Origin: Knoellia sinensis KCTC 19936
GTDB taxonomy: Bacteria > Actinomycetota > Actinomycetes > Actinomycetales > Dermatophilaceae
DNA: 64,000 nt
Reading direction: 5' to 3'
NCBI RefSeq assembly: GCF_000768705.1
Contig: NZ_AVPJ01000004.1
Location: forward strand, 62,001 to 126,000
Shown piece by piece: positions 33,277 through 43,053 of the stretch (the stretch's first letter is position 1; the number at the start of each line of letters is the position of its first letter). The notes below the pieces were generated by a model that saw only the letters and a program-made list of their open reading frames with translations, had not been told where the DNA came from and did no database searches. Made by a program: the position numbers and the translations under genes.

Positions 33277-34113
33277 GTGACGACGATCCGGATTGCGAGC
33301 TACAACACCCGCGACTTCCTCGAGGACCCGTATGCCGCGGCCCGTGTGGTGCGGGCCATCGACCCGGACGTCCTCTGCCTGCAGGAAGTTCCGCGCCGGT
33401 TGTTCTCGACTCAGCGGGTCGCGAACTTCGCCCGGGACTGTGGCATGTATTGGTCAGGTCGCCACCGGGGGAGTGGCGGCACGACGATCTTCACGTCCCT
33501 CAGGGTCGACGTCGTGGAGTCCAAGCACACCCGACTGCGGGTCGCGTTCCTCCAGAGGACGAGGGGCTTCGCTCTGGCCAGGGTGGCCGCTCCGGGACGG
33601 GAGCCGATCGCGGTGGCCAGCGTTCACCTCAGCCTCGACGCGCGTGAGCGCGCGGCGCACGCAAAGGTCATCCTGGGGGCCGTCAACGTCGGCGGTGAGG
33701 TCGTCCTCGCGGGTGACCTCAACGAGAACGAGTCCGGGGAGGCCTGGAAGGCGTTCGCCGGTGTGATGCGGCTGGTCTCGCCCGCCGTTCCGACGTTCCC
33801 GGCTCGCCGTCCTCGGAAGGTTCTCGACGTGATCTTCGCGTCGTCAGGGCTGCACCCCGAGCCGCACGCGGCGATCGACATCCCCGAAGCCGACCTGGTC
33901 GCCGGAAGTGACCATCGCCCGACCTGGGTCGACATCCGCCTCGGGGAGCCGACGGTGGTTCAGGAAGGGGCCGAGGAAGCCGCCGCAGCCGCGAGCGAGA
34001 CGGTCACCGAAGGCATGGTCGAGGAGGCCGAGGCCTTGGCCGTCGATCAGGTCGCGCAGGCCGATCCGGTGTCACCGACCCCAGGATCCGGGGCTGATTC
34101 CCTCGAACGGTGA
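33277..34113 (+). CDS. Endonuclease/exonuclease/phosphatase (EEP) family protein
   Basis: 278 aa from GTG 33277 with GAGAGG upstream. The EEP fold is seen in RIASYNTRDF, DVLCLQEVP (catalytic Glu), VASVHLSL (His), VLAGDLNEN (Asp, Asn) and GSDHRPTWVDI (Asp-His pair). The substrate could be DNA, a phospholipid or an inositol phosphate, and cannot be decided. A Glu/Ala-rich tail (about 225-278) is outside the fold. There is no signal peptide. Confidence 0.85.
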   Translation: MTTIRIASYNTRDFLEDPYAAARVVRAIDPDVLCLQEVPRRLFSTQRVANFARDCGMYWSGRHRGSGGTTIFTSLRVDVVESKHTRLRVAFLQRTRGFALARVAAPGREPIAVASVHLSLDARERAAHAKVILGAVNVGGEVVLAGDLNENESGEAWKAFAGVMRLVSPAVPTFPARRPRKVLDVIFASSGLHPEPHAAIDIPEADLVAGSDHRPTWVDIRLGEPTVVQEGAEEAAAAASETVTEGMVEEAEALAVDQVAQADPVSPTPGSGADSLER

Positions 34114-34140
34114 TGGGTCACGTGCGGTCGACTGCTGCGA

Positions 34141-34713
34141 TCAGACGCGGGAGCCGTCGTCGCTGTCCTCCGGGTCGCGCCGCACGGGCTGCCGCATGAC
34201 CAGCAGCGCGAAACCACCGACGAAGAGCAGGATCGAGCCGAGCGTCCACCACCCCTGGTAGAAGGGCCTGACGATCAGGACCCAGATCAGCAGGAGGGGG
34301 CCACCGACCATGCCGATGACCGCGCCCCAGTAGCCGATGTCCTCGGGCGGGGGAAGATCGGCCATCCCTCGCGGGGAAGGGTCGTCGTCAGCCTCGTCCT
34401 CGTCGACCTCGGCCGTGGGACCACGCCACCCCGTCGGTGGTGCAGTCGCGGACTCGGCACCTGCTTCAGAACCTTCACGGCGGTCGCCGTCGGACTCATC
34501 GGCAAGTTCAGGGGTGGCGGTGTCGTCCGTCGCGGGGCTGCCCTCGTCCGTGACCTGCTCAGGCGGTGACGGTGCGTCGGTCTCGGGCGGTGACAACGCG
34601 GCATACGCGGCCGTGATGTCGTACACGGTGCGCGGTCCCGACGGTTCGACGGGGGCGTCGTCCCAGTGGGCGACGATCGCGTCGAACTCCGCGTCGATGT
34701 CACGGTCGTTCAT
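34141..34713 (-). CDS. Membrane protein with acidic N-terminal region
   Basis: 190 aa from ATG 34713. Residues 1-125 are acidic and Pro/Thr-rich (likely disordered), with a short DIDAEFDAIVAHWDD helix at the start. Two membrane helices follow (about 128-149 and 153-172), ending with an RRDPEDSDD tail. I know similar 'hypothetical membrane protein' genes next to the plsC region in actinobacteria, without function. It is divergent from plsC and convergent with the EEP gene. Confidence 0.7.
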   Translation of the reverse strand: MNDRDIDAEFDAIVAHWDDAPVEPSGPRTVYDITAAYAALSPPETDAPSPPEQVTDEGSPATDDTATPELADESDGDRREGSEAGAESATAPPTGWRGPTAEVDEDEADDDPSPRGMADLPPPEDIGYWGAVIGMVGGPLLLIWVLIVRPFYQGWWTLGSILLFVGGFALLVMRQPVRRDPEDSDDGSRV

Positions 34714-34851
34714 GTGGTTGGCCTCACGGGGACGAGAACGGACGATCACCTGAAATGGTGCCACGTTCGACGGCGCGACGTCTCGGGCAATGACGACGGC
34801 GATCCCTGTCCGCAGGCGCCCAAGTCCGGTCGCACGTTGCGAGTCGTGCAC

Positions 34852-34857
34852 TAGAGT
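34852..34857 (+). promoter_or_regulatory. Putative -10 box for plsC
   Basis: TAGAGT in GCACTAGAGTTCG, about 28 nt before the GTG and followed by GGAAAGGA. Confidence 0.45.
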
Positions 34858-34885
34858 TCGAATCGTCGCGACGGAAAGGACGACG

Positions 34886-35704
34886 GTGTTCTACTGGGTG
34901 CTCAAAACGGTGGTCCTGGGGCCCATCCTCAAGTTCCTGTTCCGACCGTGGGTGGAAGGTGAGGAACACATCCCCGAATCCGGCGGCGCGATCTTCGCGA
35001 GCAACCACCTGTCCTTCTCCGACTCGATCTTCCTGCCGCTCGTCGTGCCCCGTCGCATGACCTTCCTCGCGAAGGCCGACTACTTCACCGGAGGCGGACT
35101 CAAGGGTCGACTGACGGCAGCCTTCTTCCGCGGCGTCGGGCAGGTTCCCGTCGATCGGTCCGGCGGCAAGGCCAGCGAGGCGGCGCTGAACTCCGGACTC
35201 AAGATCCTGCGTCGCGGCGAGCTCCTCGGCCTCTACCCCGAGGGAACGCGCTCGCCCGACGGACGTCTCTACAAGGGCAAGACGGGTGTGGCCCGGATGG
35301 CTCTCGAGGCTGGGGTGCCCGTGATCCCGGTCGCCATGATCGACACCGACAAGGCCCAGCCGACGGGCAAGGTCATCCCCAAGGTCATGCGGGTCGGGGT
35401 CAAGATCGGCAAGCCGCTCGACTTCTCCCGCTACAAGGGAATGGAGGACGATCGATTCGTCCTGCGCTCCATCACCGACGAGGTCATGTACGCCCTCATG
35501 GAGCTCTCTGGCCAGGAGTACGTCGACATGTATGCCGGGTCGATGAAGGATCGACTCACGCGGGCCAAGAAGATCCTTCAGCGTGAGCAGGCCGAGGCCG
35601 CGAAGCCCGGTCGAGCCGTTGACGAACTCGAACGCGAACTCGAGGCATTCGACCCCGAGGCCCGTGATCGGCCCGGTGGCACCGACGGCCGACGTGCTGG
35701 GTGA
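34886..35704 (+). CDS. plsC: 1-acyl-sn-glycerol-3-phosphate acyltransferase (PlsC family)
   Basis: 272 aa from GTG 34886 with GGAAAGGA upstream. Acyltransferase motif I is ASNHLSFSDSIFLP (NHxxxxD). Motif III is LGLYPEGTRSPDG. FFRGVGQVPVDRSGG and GVPVIPVAMI are also typical. It should make phosphatidic acid from lysophosphatidate. The C-terminal 40 residues are charged helix. The homologue in the syntenic M. tuberculosis region is Rv2182c. The histidine kinase begins 4 nt downstream. Confidence 0.93.
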   Translation: MFYWVLKTVVLGPILKFLFRPWVEGEEHIPESGGAIFASNHLSFSDSIFLPLVVPRRMTFLAKADYFTGGGLKGRLTAAFFRGVGQVPVDRSGGKASEAALNSGLKILRRGELLGLYPEGTRSPDGRLYKGKTGVARMALEAGVPVIPVAMIDTDKAQPTGKVIPKVMRVGVKIGKPLDFSRYKGMEDDRFVLRSITDEVMYALMELSGQEYVDMYAGSMKDRLTRAKKILQREQAEAAKPGRAVDELERELEAFDPEARDRPGGTDGRRAG

Positions 35705-35708
35705 GGTC

Positions 35709-36896
35709 ATGAACCGCCGGGGGGCGCTGTTCGGGGTGACGCGGCGCTCGTCCCGCACGGGACGGTCCGAGCCGGTCATCGTCGAGGCGTTCTCACGAGG
35801 GCTGGACTGGTTCCGACCGGCCGCGGCACTGTACGCCGGCACGGTCGTGTGGTCTCGCTACGAGACCATGGCGCGACCGTGGGTGGCGTTCACCGTCGTC
35901 GGCGTTCTCATGGCCTTCAGCCTCGCGCTCCTGGCCTTCCGCCGGCGGACGACGGGCCTGCTCGCGGTCGAGGTGGCCCTCGCCGTGGGAGGCATCTTTG
36001 CCACCCTCCTGGCCGACCACCCCGAGGACGTCGCGGCGGGTCAGTTCACCCTGCCGACCATCTGGGCTGCCGGGCCAGTCGCCGGGGCCGCCGTCCTCCA
36101 CGGCCGGCTCGGTGGACTCGTCGTGGCCGGCATCATCGCGGTCGCGGACATCCTGGAGGTCGGGTCGCCGAACCCCACGACGTGGCACAACATCCTCCTG
36201 CTCGTGCTCCTCGGGGGGCTGATCGGACTGGCGGTCGACCTCGCGCGCGAAGGGCTGCGGCACTACGAGGAAGTCCTTGCCGAGCAGGAGCGACTGCGCG
36301 AGCGTGAGCGCCTCGCTCGAGTCGTCCATGACGGCGTGCTGCAGACACTTGCCTTCATCCATCGCCGCGGCGGAGAGATCGGCGGTCAGGGGGCCGAACT
36401 CGGGGGGCTCGCCGCGGAGCAGGAGCGCACACTTCGACGGCTCGTCTCGCAGGGGCTGACCTCGGCACCCGTGACGGAGTCGCCGGCTGCGGGCCGGGCT
36501 AGCCGTGACCTTCGGGCCATGCTCGGCGCCCACGAGGGTGAGCGCGTCAGCGTCTCCCTCCCTGGGGGTCCGGTTCTGCTCGACGCGGCGCGAGCGGACG
36601 AAATCGACGCCGCGGTCGTGGCGGCCCTCGACAACGTCACTCAGCACGCCGGTGCCGACGCGAAGGCCTGGGTGCTGCTCGAGGCCGATGCCGACACCGT
36701 GACCGTGACCGTCCGCGACAACGGCGTCGGCGACGAGCCCGAGCACCTCCTGACCGCTGCCTCCCGAGGACGGCTCGGTGTGAGCCAGTCGATCCAGGGC
36801 CGCGCTCGCGACCTCGGCGGCACCGCCGACGTCATCACCAGACCCGGGGGTGGCTGCAGGGTCGTCATCTCCGTGCCCCGCAAGGAGAACGCATGA
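35709..36896 (+). CDS. NarL-type sensor histidine kinase (MacS-like)
   Basis: 395 aa from ATG 35709; GTG 35664 inside plsC is an alternative. The N-terminal half has five or six membrane helices (about 45-190). The cytoplasmic dimerisation helix is LRERERLARVVHDGVLQTLA, with the phospho-His in the VHDG context typical of HisKA_3 kinases. The ATPase domain has AALDNVTQHAGA (N box) and VRDNGVGDEP (G1). The signal is unknown. It is coupled to the regulator gene by an ATGA overlap. Confidence 0.9.
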   Translation: MNRRGALFGVTRRSSRTGRSEPVIVEAFSRGLDWFRPAAALYAGTVVWSRYETMARPWVAFTVVGVLMAFSLALLAFRRRTTGLLAVEVALAVGGIFATLLADHPEDVAAGQFTLPTIWAAGPVAGAAVLHGRLGGLVVAGIIAVADILEVGSPNPTTWHNILLLVLLGGLIGLAVDLAREGLRHYEEVLAEQERLRERERLARVVHDGVLQTLAFIHRRGGEIGGQGAELGGLAAEQERTLRRLVSQGLTSAPVTESPAAGRASRDLRAMLGAHEGERVSVSLPGGPVLLDAARADEIDAAVVAALDNVTQHAGADAKAWVLLEADADTVTVTVRDNGVGDEPEHLLTAASRGRLGVSQSIQGRARDLGGTADVITRPGGGCRVVISVPRKENA

Positions 36897-37594
36897 ACGA
36901 CACCACGCCCGCGCCGATCACCGTGCTCGTGGCCGACGACCACCCACTCTGGCTGGGCGCGCTCGAGCGTGATCTCGCCCAAGCGGGTCTGGAGGTCGTC
37001 GCCACGGCCGCCGACGGGCCGTCGACCGTGCGGCGCACCCGTGCGACACGACCGGACGTGCTGGTGCTCGACCTCAACCTTCCCGGCATGCGCGGCGACG
37101 AGGTGTGCCGGGCCGTGGGTGACCTCGAGACCCGAGTCCTGATCCTCTCGGCCAGTGGTGAACAGATGGATGTCCTCGCCGCAATCAAGGCCGGTGCCAC
37201 CGGATACCTCGTGAAGTCGGCATCCAGTCAGGAGATCGTCGAGGCCGTGGCCGCGACGGCACGTGGCGAGGCCGTCTTCACACCCGGGCTGGCCGGGCTC
37301 GTGCTCGGGGAGTTCCGACGCATGGCCGCCGGCGGCGCCGAGGTCGAGTCGGCGCCGCAGACCGCAGGTCGGCCCATCCCGGAGCTCACGGATCGCGAGA
37401 CCGAAGTCCTCCGGCTCGTCGCCACCGGGATGTCCTACAAGGAGATCGCCGCCGAGCTCGTCCTGTCGCACAGGACGGTCCAGAACCACGTCCAGAACAC
37501 GCTCGGCAAGCTGCACCTGCACAACCGCGTCGAGCTCGTCCGGTTCGCCCTGGCGCGTGGCCTCGAGGATGGGCCGACCGAGCCCGGGACGTGA
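36893..37594 (+). CDS. NarL/LuxR-family response regulator
   Basis: 233 aa. The receiver domain (about 8-125) has VLVADDHPLW, the phospho-Asp in VLVLDLNLPGM, and the switch Lys in GYLVKSAS. A LuxR-type helix-turn-helix lies at the C-terminus: LTDRETEVLRLVATGMSYKE, then SHRTVQNHVQNTLGKL. It is partner of the adjacent histidine kinase. Targets are not indicated by the window. Confidence 0.95.
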   Translation: MNDTTPAPITVLVADDHPLWLGALERDLAQAGLEVVATAADGPSTVRRTRATRPDVLVLDLNLPGMRGDEVCRAVGDLETRVLILSASGEQMDVLAAIKAGATGYLVKSASSQEIVEAVAATARGEAVFTPGLAGLVLGEFRRMAAGGAEVESAPQTAGRPIPELTDRETEVLRLVATGMSYKEIAAELVLSHRTVQNHVQNTLGKLHLHNRVELVRFALARGLEDGPTEPGT

Positions 37595-37656
37595 GCCGGG
37601 AGTGGGAGGGGAGTGACCGGCATACGGGCGCCGCAGGCCACGGATCGAGACGCGCC

Positions 37657-37662
37657 TATCCT
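37657..37662 (+). promoter_or_regulatory. -10 box of a leaderless aroG promoter
   Basis: TATCCT, 6 nt, GTG 37669. Confidence 0.55.
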
Positions 37663-37668
37663 TGACGA

Positions 37669-39021
37669 GTGAGCATGACCACCGACGCGGACCTGAGCAC
37701 CCACCTCGAGGCGACCCCCGACCTGCCCGCTGCGCAGCAGCCGGTGTGGCCGGACGCAGTCGCCCTCGACGCCGCTGTCTCCGAGCTCGCGACCTATCCG
37801 CCGCTCGTCTTCGCCGGTGAGTGCGATGTGCTGCGTGACCGCATGGCGGCCGCGAGCCGCGGTGACGCGTTCGTCCTCCAAGGGGGCGACTGCGCCGAGA
37901 CGTTCGCCGGCGCGACTGCCGACAACATCAAGAACCGCATCAAGACGATCCTCCAGATGGCCGCCGTCCTGACCTATGGCGCGTCCGTGCCGGTCGTCAA
38001 GGTGGGCCGCATGGCGGGCCAGTTCGCCAAGCCCCGCAGTAGCAACACCGAGACGCGCGAGGACGTGACCCTTCCGGCCTACCGCGGCGACATGGTCAAC
38101 GACTTCGACTTCACCGAGGCTGCGCGCACCCCCGACCCACAGCGTCTCGTTCGCGCGTACCACGCGAGCAGCGCGACGCTGAACCTCGTGCGCGCGTTCA
38201 CGACCGGTGGCTTCGCCGACCTGCGCCACGTGCACGACTGGAACCGCGGCTTCGTCGCCAACGCCGCGAACCAGCGCTACGAGAAGCTTGCCCGCGACAT
38301 CGACAAGGCCATGAAGTTCATGGCCGCGTGCGGCGCCGACTTCGAGGCGATGAAGACCACCGAGTTCTTCGCCGCCCACGAGGCGCTGCTCCTCGACTAC
38401 GAGCGCCCGCTCACGCGCGTCGACTCGCGCACGGGCGACCTCTACGACACGTCGGGCCACTTCATCTGGATCGGTGAGCGGACCCGCGACCTCGGTGGTG
38501 CGCACCTCGACTTCGTGAGCCGGATCCACAACCCGATCGGCGTCAAGGTCTCGGCCAAGGCCCAGGTCGACGACCTGCTGCGGATGATCGACCTCGTCGA
38601 CCCCGAGCGCACGCCGGGCCGACTGACCTTCATCACGCGCATGGGCGCCGGGCAGGTGCGCGAGGCGCTTCCGCCCATCGTTGAGAAGGTCACGGCGAGC
38701 GGCGCTGCCGTCACGTGGATCTGTGACCCGATGCACGGCAACACCTTCGAGTCGGCGTCGGGCTACAAGACCCGCGACTTCGATGACGTCGTCGACGAGG
38801 TCCGCGGCTTCTTCGAGGTGCACCAAGGGCTCGGCACCGTGCCGGGTGGTATCCACGTCGAGCTCACCGGCAATGACGTCACCGAGTGCCTCGGCGGCGC
38901 CGAGAAGATCCTCGATGAGGACCTCAACAAGCGCTATGAGACGGTCTGCGACCCGCGCCTGAACCACCAGCAGAGTCTCGAGCTGGCGTTCCTCGTCGCC
39001 GAGATGCTCAGCCGCGACTGA
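37669..39021 (+). CDS. aroG: Class II DAHP synthase (AroG)
   Basis: 450 aa from GTG 37669; ATG 37675 is a possible alternative. It condenses phosphoenolpyruvate and erythrose 4-phosphate, the first shikimate-pathway step. Class II signatures are VLQGGDCAETF (metal Cys), VKVGRMAGQFAKPRS, YRGDMVN, HFIWIGERTR and WICDPMHGNTFES. It supplies chorismate to trpD in the same window. The homologue is Rv2178c, and here too it lies close to pknL. Confidence 0.97.
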   Translation: MSMTTDADLSTHLEATPDLPAAQQPVWPDAVALDAAVSELATYPPLVFAGECDVLRDRMAAASRGDAFVLQGGDCAETFAGATADNIKNRIKTILQMAAVLTYGASVPVVKVGRMAGQFAKPRSSNTETREDVTLPAYRGDMVNDFDFTEAARTPDPQRLVRAYHASSATLNLVRAFTTGGFADLRHVHDWNRGFVANAANQRYEKLARDIDKAMKFMAACGADFEAMKTTEFFAAHEALLLDYERPLTRVDSRTGDLYDTSGHFIWIGERTRDLGGAHLDFVSRIHNPIGVKVSAKAQVDDLLRMIDLVDPERTPGRLTFITRMGAGQVREALPPIVEKVTASGAAVTWICDPMHGNTFESASGYKTRDFDDVVDEVRGFFEVHQGLGTVPGGIHVELTGNDVTECLGGAEKILDEDLNKRYETVCDPRLNHQQSLELAFLVAEMLSRD

Positions 39022-39025
39022 CGCT

Positions 39026-40093
39026 GTGGTTGCTTCTGACGAATCGGGTATGCCGTCCCGCTGGGTTGCGGACCTCCTTTCCGACACGCTGACCCAGCCC
39101 ACTCAGGCGATGCGCCTCGCCATGGCGGAGGCGCCGGTGGGTGACGACGTCTTCGGTGAGGACCCGACGGTCGCGGAGCTTGAGTCCCGCGTCGCCGAGT
39201 TGCTCGGACATGAGGCAGGGCTCTTCACCCCGACCGGGTCGATGGCCAACCAACTCGGCATGCGACTTCATGTCGAGGCTGGCCAGGAAGTCATCGCCGA
39301 CTCGTTGGCGCACGTGCTGCGAGCCGAGCTCGGGGCTGCAGCGGTGCTCTCGGGGATCTCGTCGCGGTCGTGGGCTTCGGAGCGCGGACGCCTCGAGCCG
39401 GATGCCCCTCTTGGGCTGATGAGTGTCGGTGCCGGGCCCTATCAGGTGAGCACAGCGCTCATCGTCCTCGAGAACACCCACAACTTCGGTGGTGGGACGA
39501 TTCAGTCACTCGAGGCGATCCGCGAGGTGCGCGCTGCCAGTCAGACCGCAGGCGTGGCGATGCACCTCGACGGCGCGCGGCTCTGGAACGCACACGTCGC
39601 GACCGGCATCCCGCTCGCCGACTACGGTCGAGAGTTCGACACGGTGAGCGTGTGCCTGTCCAAGGGTCTCGGCGCGCCAGTGGGTTCGGTCCTCGTCGGC
39701 TCACGTGAGCACATGGAGCGAGCGCGGATCTGGCGCAAGCGGTTTGGTGGTGGGATGCGTCAGGTCGGTATCCTTGCCGCCGCCGGCCTGCATGCCCTTG
39801 ACCATCACATCGAGCGGCTGGCCGACGACCACGCGCGGGCCGCACGGTTCGCATCAGCCGTGGGGGCCGTGGCGCCGTCGGTCGTCTCGCCCGAGCTGGT
39901 CGAGACCAACATCGTCATGCTCGACGTGAGCGAAACCCGTTGGGCGCCTGCGGAACTCGTCGACGCAGCGGGAGCACGCGGCATACGGGCCTACGCGGCG
40001 GGGCCGCGAGCCGTGCGCCTGGTCTGGCACCTCGACGTCGACGACGCGGCGACGGATGCCGCAACCGAGGTCTTCACTGACCTGCTCGCCTGA
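39026..40093 (+). CDS. Low-specificity L-threonine aldolase / beta-eliminating lyase family
   Basis: 355 aa from GTG 39026, 4 nt after aroG; ATG 39050 is an in-frame alternative. It is a fold type I PLP enzyme. [46 protein letters not shown] and the PLP-lysine in [15 protein letters not shown] are visible. It cleaves L-threonine or allo-threonine to glycine and acetaldehyde. It is probably in the aroG transcript. Confidence 0.92.
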   Translation: MVASDESGMPSRWVADLLSDTLTQPTQAMRLAMAEAPVGDDVFGEDPTVAELESRVAELLGHEAGLFTPTGSMANQLGMRLHVEAGQEVIADSLAHVLRAELGAAAVLSGISSRSWASERGRLEPDAPLGLMSVGAGPYQVSTALIVLENTHNFGGGTIQSLEAIREVRAASQTAGVAMHLDGARLWNAHVATGIPLADYGREFDTVSVCLSKGLGAPVGSVLVGSREHMERARIWRKRFGGGMRQVGILAAAGLHALDHHIERLADDHARAARFASAVGAVAPSVVSPELVETNIVMLDVSETRWAPAELVDAAGARGIRAYAAGPRAVRLVWHLDVDDAATDAATEVFTDLLA

Positions 40094-40106
40094 GCAAGCC
40101 GGGCCG

Positions 40107-41042
40107 TCACACGTCGTGGTGGAGGATCTCCACCGGCGGATCTTCGAGTGCTGACGCGTCGGCCGCGTGCGTGGCGCCGCGGAGTTCGACGAGATACATG
40201 GCGAAGAGGACGAGCCCGCCACCGACGAGCAGTCGCCACGTGACGGACTCGCCACCGAACAGCACCGCAAAGAGTGCGGCGAAGACCGGCTCCATCGCCA
40301 TGACGATCGCCGCACGTGTGGCGGTGAGGTGGGCCTGCGCCCACGTCTGGGCAATGAGTGCGCCGGCACCAGCGAACACGGCCATGTAGAGGAGCGAGAC
40401 CCACTGACCACCGGTCGCAGGGAGGGTCACGCCGTCCGGGAGGGCAGCCACGAGGCAGATCACTGCGATGACCGCAGCCTGGATCGTTGACAGGCCCAGG
40501 GCGGTCGATGCCGTCGACCAGCGACCGAGCGCGAGGATGTGCAACGCGTACACAGCGGCGGATCCCAACGTGAGTGCCTCGCCGAAGCCCATGGCGAGGC
40601 CCTGCAAGGACAGGACTCCGATGCCCGCCGTCGCGATGGCAGCGGCGATCCACGCGGCGCGCGGAACGTGGTCGCGCAGGAGCAGGGCGCCCAGGACTGG
40701 AGTGAGCACGATGTATGTGCCCGTGAGAAATCCCGACACGGAGGCAGCCGTCGTCTCCAGCCCCACGGTCTGCAGAAGCTGCGCCACGGCATACAGGGCT
40801 CCGAGGCCGGCGCCCAACGTGAGCTGGCGACGGGTCAGAGCGAGGGTCTGTCGATGGAAGACGACGAACATCAGGACGGCAGCGATGCCGAAACGGACCG
40901 CAAGGAAGTCCGCCGACGGGACGTGCTCCACGAGGTCCCGGATCAGGAAGAACGTCGACCCCCAGACGGCTGTCACCGCCAGGAGCAGGAGCACCGCGAG
41001 CCGCGCCCGCCCGTCGTGGGCAAGCGGGGGTGAGTTTGTCAT
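40107..41042 (-). CDS. EamA/DMT-family transporter
   Basis: 311 aa with ten predicted membrane helices in two EamA repeats. The first begins at LLLAVTAVWGSTFFLIRDLV and the second near ISLLYMAVFAGAGALIAQTW; VMAMEPVFAALFAVLFGGE is the usual second-repeat signature. It is an inner-membrane metabolite exporter of unknown substrate. The ATG overlaps the pknL stop (TGATG), so it is translated with pknL. Confidence 0.9.
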   Translation of the reverse strand: MTNSPPLAHDGRARLAVLLLLAVTAVWGSTFFLIRDLVEHVPSADFLAVRFGIAAVLMFVVFHRQTLALTRRQLTLGAGLGALYAVAQLLQTVGLETTAASVSGFLTGTYIVLTPVLGALLLRDHVPRAAWIAAAIATAGIGVLSLQGLAMGFGEALTLGSAAVYALHILALGRWSTASTALGLSTIQAAVIAVICLVAALPDGVTLPATGGQWVSLLYMAVFAGAGALIAQTWAQAHLTATRAAIVMAMEPVFAALFAVLFGGESVTWRLLVGGGLVLFAMYLVELRGATHAADASALEDPPVEILHHDV

Positions 41043-42991
41043 CAGACCGTCGTCACGACGATCTCGCTGCCTCTGGGCTGCTGAGATCCTTCAGGAAGGC
41101 TGAGTCCCTGGACGGTGCCGAAGTTGAGGCCGGGAATGGCCTGCTTCTCGGTGACCTTGAAGCCTGCGCCCTCGAGGATGCCCTTGACCTCGGCGAACTG
41201 CTTGCCGATGAGTCCGCCCGGAACAGCGACGAGGACGGGTCCCTTCGACGTGACCACCGTGATCTTGTCGCCCTTGAAGAGGCTGCCGTCGGCCGGTTCC
41301 TGGCGGATGACCGAGCCCGCGGGGATCGTGTCGTGGTTCTCCTCGCCGGAGACCTCGACGACGAGCCCTGCCTTCTCCCACGCGGGTTTGGCCTCCGCGA
41401 GTGGCTTGCCGGTGAAGTCAGCGACCTTGATCGGCTGGCGGCCCTTGCTCACCGTGAGGGCCACCGCGGCGTCGCGCTTGAGCTGAGTGCCCGGCTTCGG
41501 ATCACTCGAGATGACCTGGTCCTCGGGGATCTGATCGTCGTACTTCTCGGTGACCTTCCCCAGGACGAGGTTCGCGCCAGTGATCTCGTTGGTCGCGTCG
41601 GCGAGGGACTTGCCCGCGAGGGCCGGGACGGCGTAGCGCTCCGGCCCCTTGGAGACGACAAGAGTCACGGCTGTCCCACGACGCACCTCGGCATTGGCCT
41701 TGGGCGCAGTCGAGATGACGACACCCTTGGCCACTGTCTCGCTGAAGTCCTCACGCTTGACGGGGTCGAGGTGCTGAGCGCGCATGGAGGCCTCGGCGGC
41801 CACGACCTGCTCGCCGGTGACGGCCGGGACGATCGTCGGTGCGCCAGGGCCCGCGAGGAAGAACCACGCGGTCGCCGAAGCGATGGCAGCGGACACGACC
41901 ACAAGCAGCCACGGCCACATCGCCCGGCGAGACCCGTCCTCCCGCCGCTCTCGCGCGGTGACGCCCGGAGTGGCCGGTGGCGCACCCCGCACCTGGTCGC
42001 GCAGGGATGTTGCGGGCGTCGTCTGATGCTGCGCCCTCGAGGTGACCTGTCGTTCGACGGGCAACGCCGTTGTGCGGGTCACGGTGGCTGCGGCGGCAGC
42101 CGCGGACTTGGGGTCCGTCGGCCGATCGTCCAGCTCTCCCGGGCTCAACTCGCGGCGAGCGGTGCGCACGAGAGCGGCGAAAGCGCCCGCGTCGGCAGGA
42201 CGACCGTCGGGGTCACGCGACGTGGCTGCAGCGACAAGCTCGTCAAGGATTTCCGGAGCCTCCGGTGCCCGGCTGCGCAACCTGGGCGCACCTTCGTGGA
42301 CATGCTGGTAGGCGACGTTGATGGCCGTGTCCCCGAGGAACGCCTTGGAACCCGACAGCATCTCGAAAAGAAGCAGACCTGCCGCGTAGACATCACTGCG
42401 CGCGTCGGCGATCCCACGCTCGACCTGCTCGGGAGAGAGATAGGCCACAGTGCCGAGGAGCATGCCTGAGGAACCCGTGACCGTCTGCGAGGTGACGGCG
42501 CGCGCCAGGCCGAAGTCGGCGACCTTGATCGCCCCGTCCTCGCGCAGGATGACGTTCTCGGGCTTGATGTCACGGTGGATGATGCCGGCGTCATGGGCCG
42601 CGGCGAGTGCCTCGAGGACGGGGACCATGATGTCCAGCGCGGCACGGGGGGTCAGCGCGCCCTCGGTGTCGACGACCTCGCGCAGCGTCTTGCCGGGGAC
42701 GTACTCCATCGCGAGGAACATGCGCCCGTCGTCCTCGCCCTGGTCATAGACCGCGACGATTCCGGGGTGGGAGAGGCGGGCTGCGGAGCGGGCCTCACGG
42801 TGGAAGCGTGACCGGAAGGTGTCGTCCTGGGCGAGGTGGGGGCGCATGACCTTGAGCGCGACCTCGCGGTCGAGGCGAGTGTCGAGTGCGATGTAGACCG
42901 TGGCCATCCCGCCCTCGGCAAGTCGCTCGAGGACGCGGTAGCGGCCGTCGAGGATTTCGCCGACGAGACTGTCGGTGGGGGCTGTGGACAC
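41042..42991 (-). CDS. pknL: PASTA-domain Ser/Thr kinase (PknL-like)
   Basis: 649 aa from GTG 42991, set by a TACACT box 6 nt upstream. The kinase domain (about 15-275) has the P-loop LAEGGMATVY, catalytic loop HRDIKPENVIL and DFGLA. A juxtamembrane linker follows. One membrane helix WLLVVVSAAIASATAWFFL lies near 340-362. Four extracellular PASTA repeats follow to the C-terminus. PASTA domains bind muropeptides or lipid II. Context (Rv2175c-like protein, a known PknL substrate in M. tuberculosis, and a LysM transglycosylase) supports the PknL assignment. Confidence 0.92.
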   Translation of the reverse strand: MSTAPTDSLVGEILDGRYRVLERLAEGGMATVYIALDTRLDREVALKVMRPHLAQDDTFRSRFHREARSAARLSHPGIVAVYDQGEDDGRMFLAMEYVPGKTLREVVDTEGALTPRAALDIMVPVLEALAAAHDAGIIHRDIKPENVILREDGAIKVADFGLARAVTSQTVTGSSGMLLGTVAYLSPEQVERGIADARSDVYAAGLLLFEMLSGSKAFLGDTAINVAYQHVHEGAPRLRSRAPEAPEILDELVAAATSRDPDGRPADAGAFAALVRTARRELSPGELDDRPTDPKSAAAAAATVTRTTALPVERQVTSRAQHQTTPATSLRDQVRGAPPATPGVTARERREDGSRRAMWPWLLVVVSAAIASATAWFFLAGPGAPTIVPAVTGEQVVAAEASMRAQHLDPVKREDFSETVAKGVVISTAPKANAEVRRGTAVTLVVSKGPERYAVPALAGKSLADATNEITGANLVLGKVTEKYDDQIPEDQVISSDPKPGTQLKRDAAVALTVSKGRQPIKVADFTGKPLAEAKPAWEKAGLVVEVSGEENHDTIPAGSVIRQEPADGSLFKGDKITVVTSKGPVLVAVPGGLIGKQFAEVKGILEGAGFKVTEKQAIPGLNFGTVQGLSLPEGSQQPRGSEIVVTTV

Positions 42992-42997
42992 CCGTTG

Positions 42998-43003
42998 AGT
43001 GTA
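42998..43003 (-). promoter_or_regulatory. -10 box of a leaderless pknL promoter
   Basis: TACACT on the minus strand, 6 nt, GTG 42991. Confidence 0.55.
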
Positions 43004-43053
43004 CGGACTGCGGGGCCGCACTCCGTGTACCCCCGTGCTGGGCGCCGCCGATG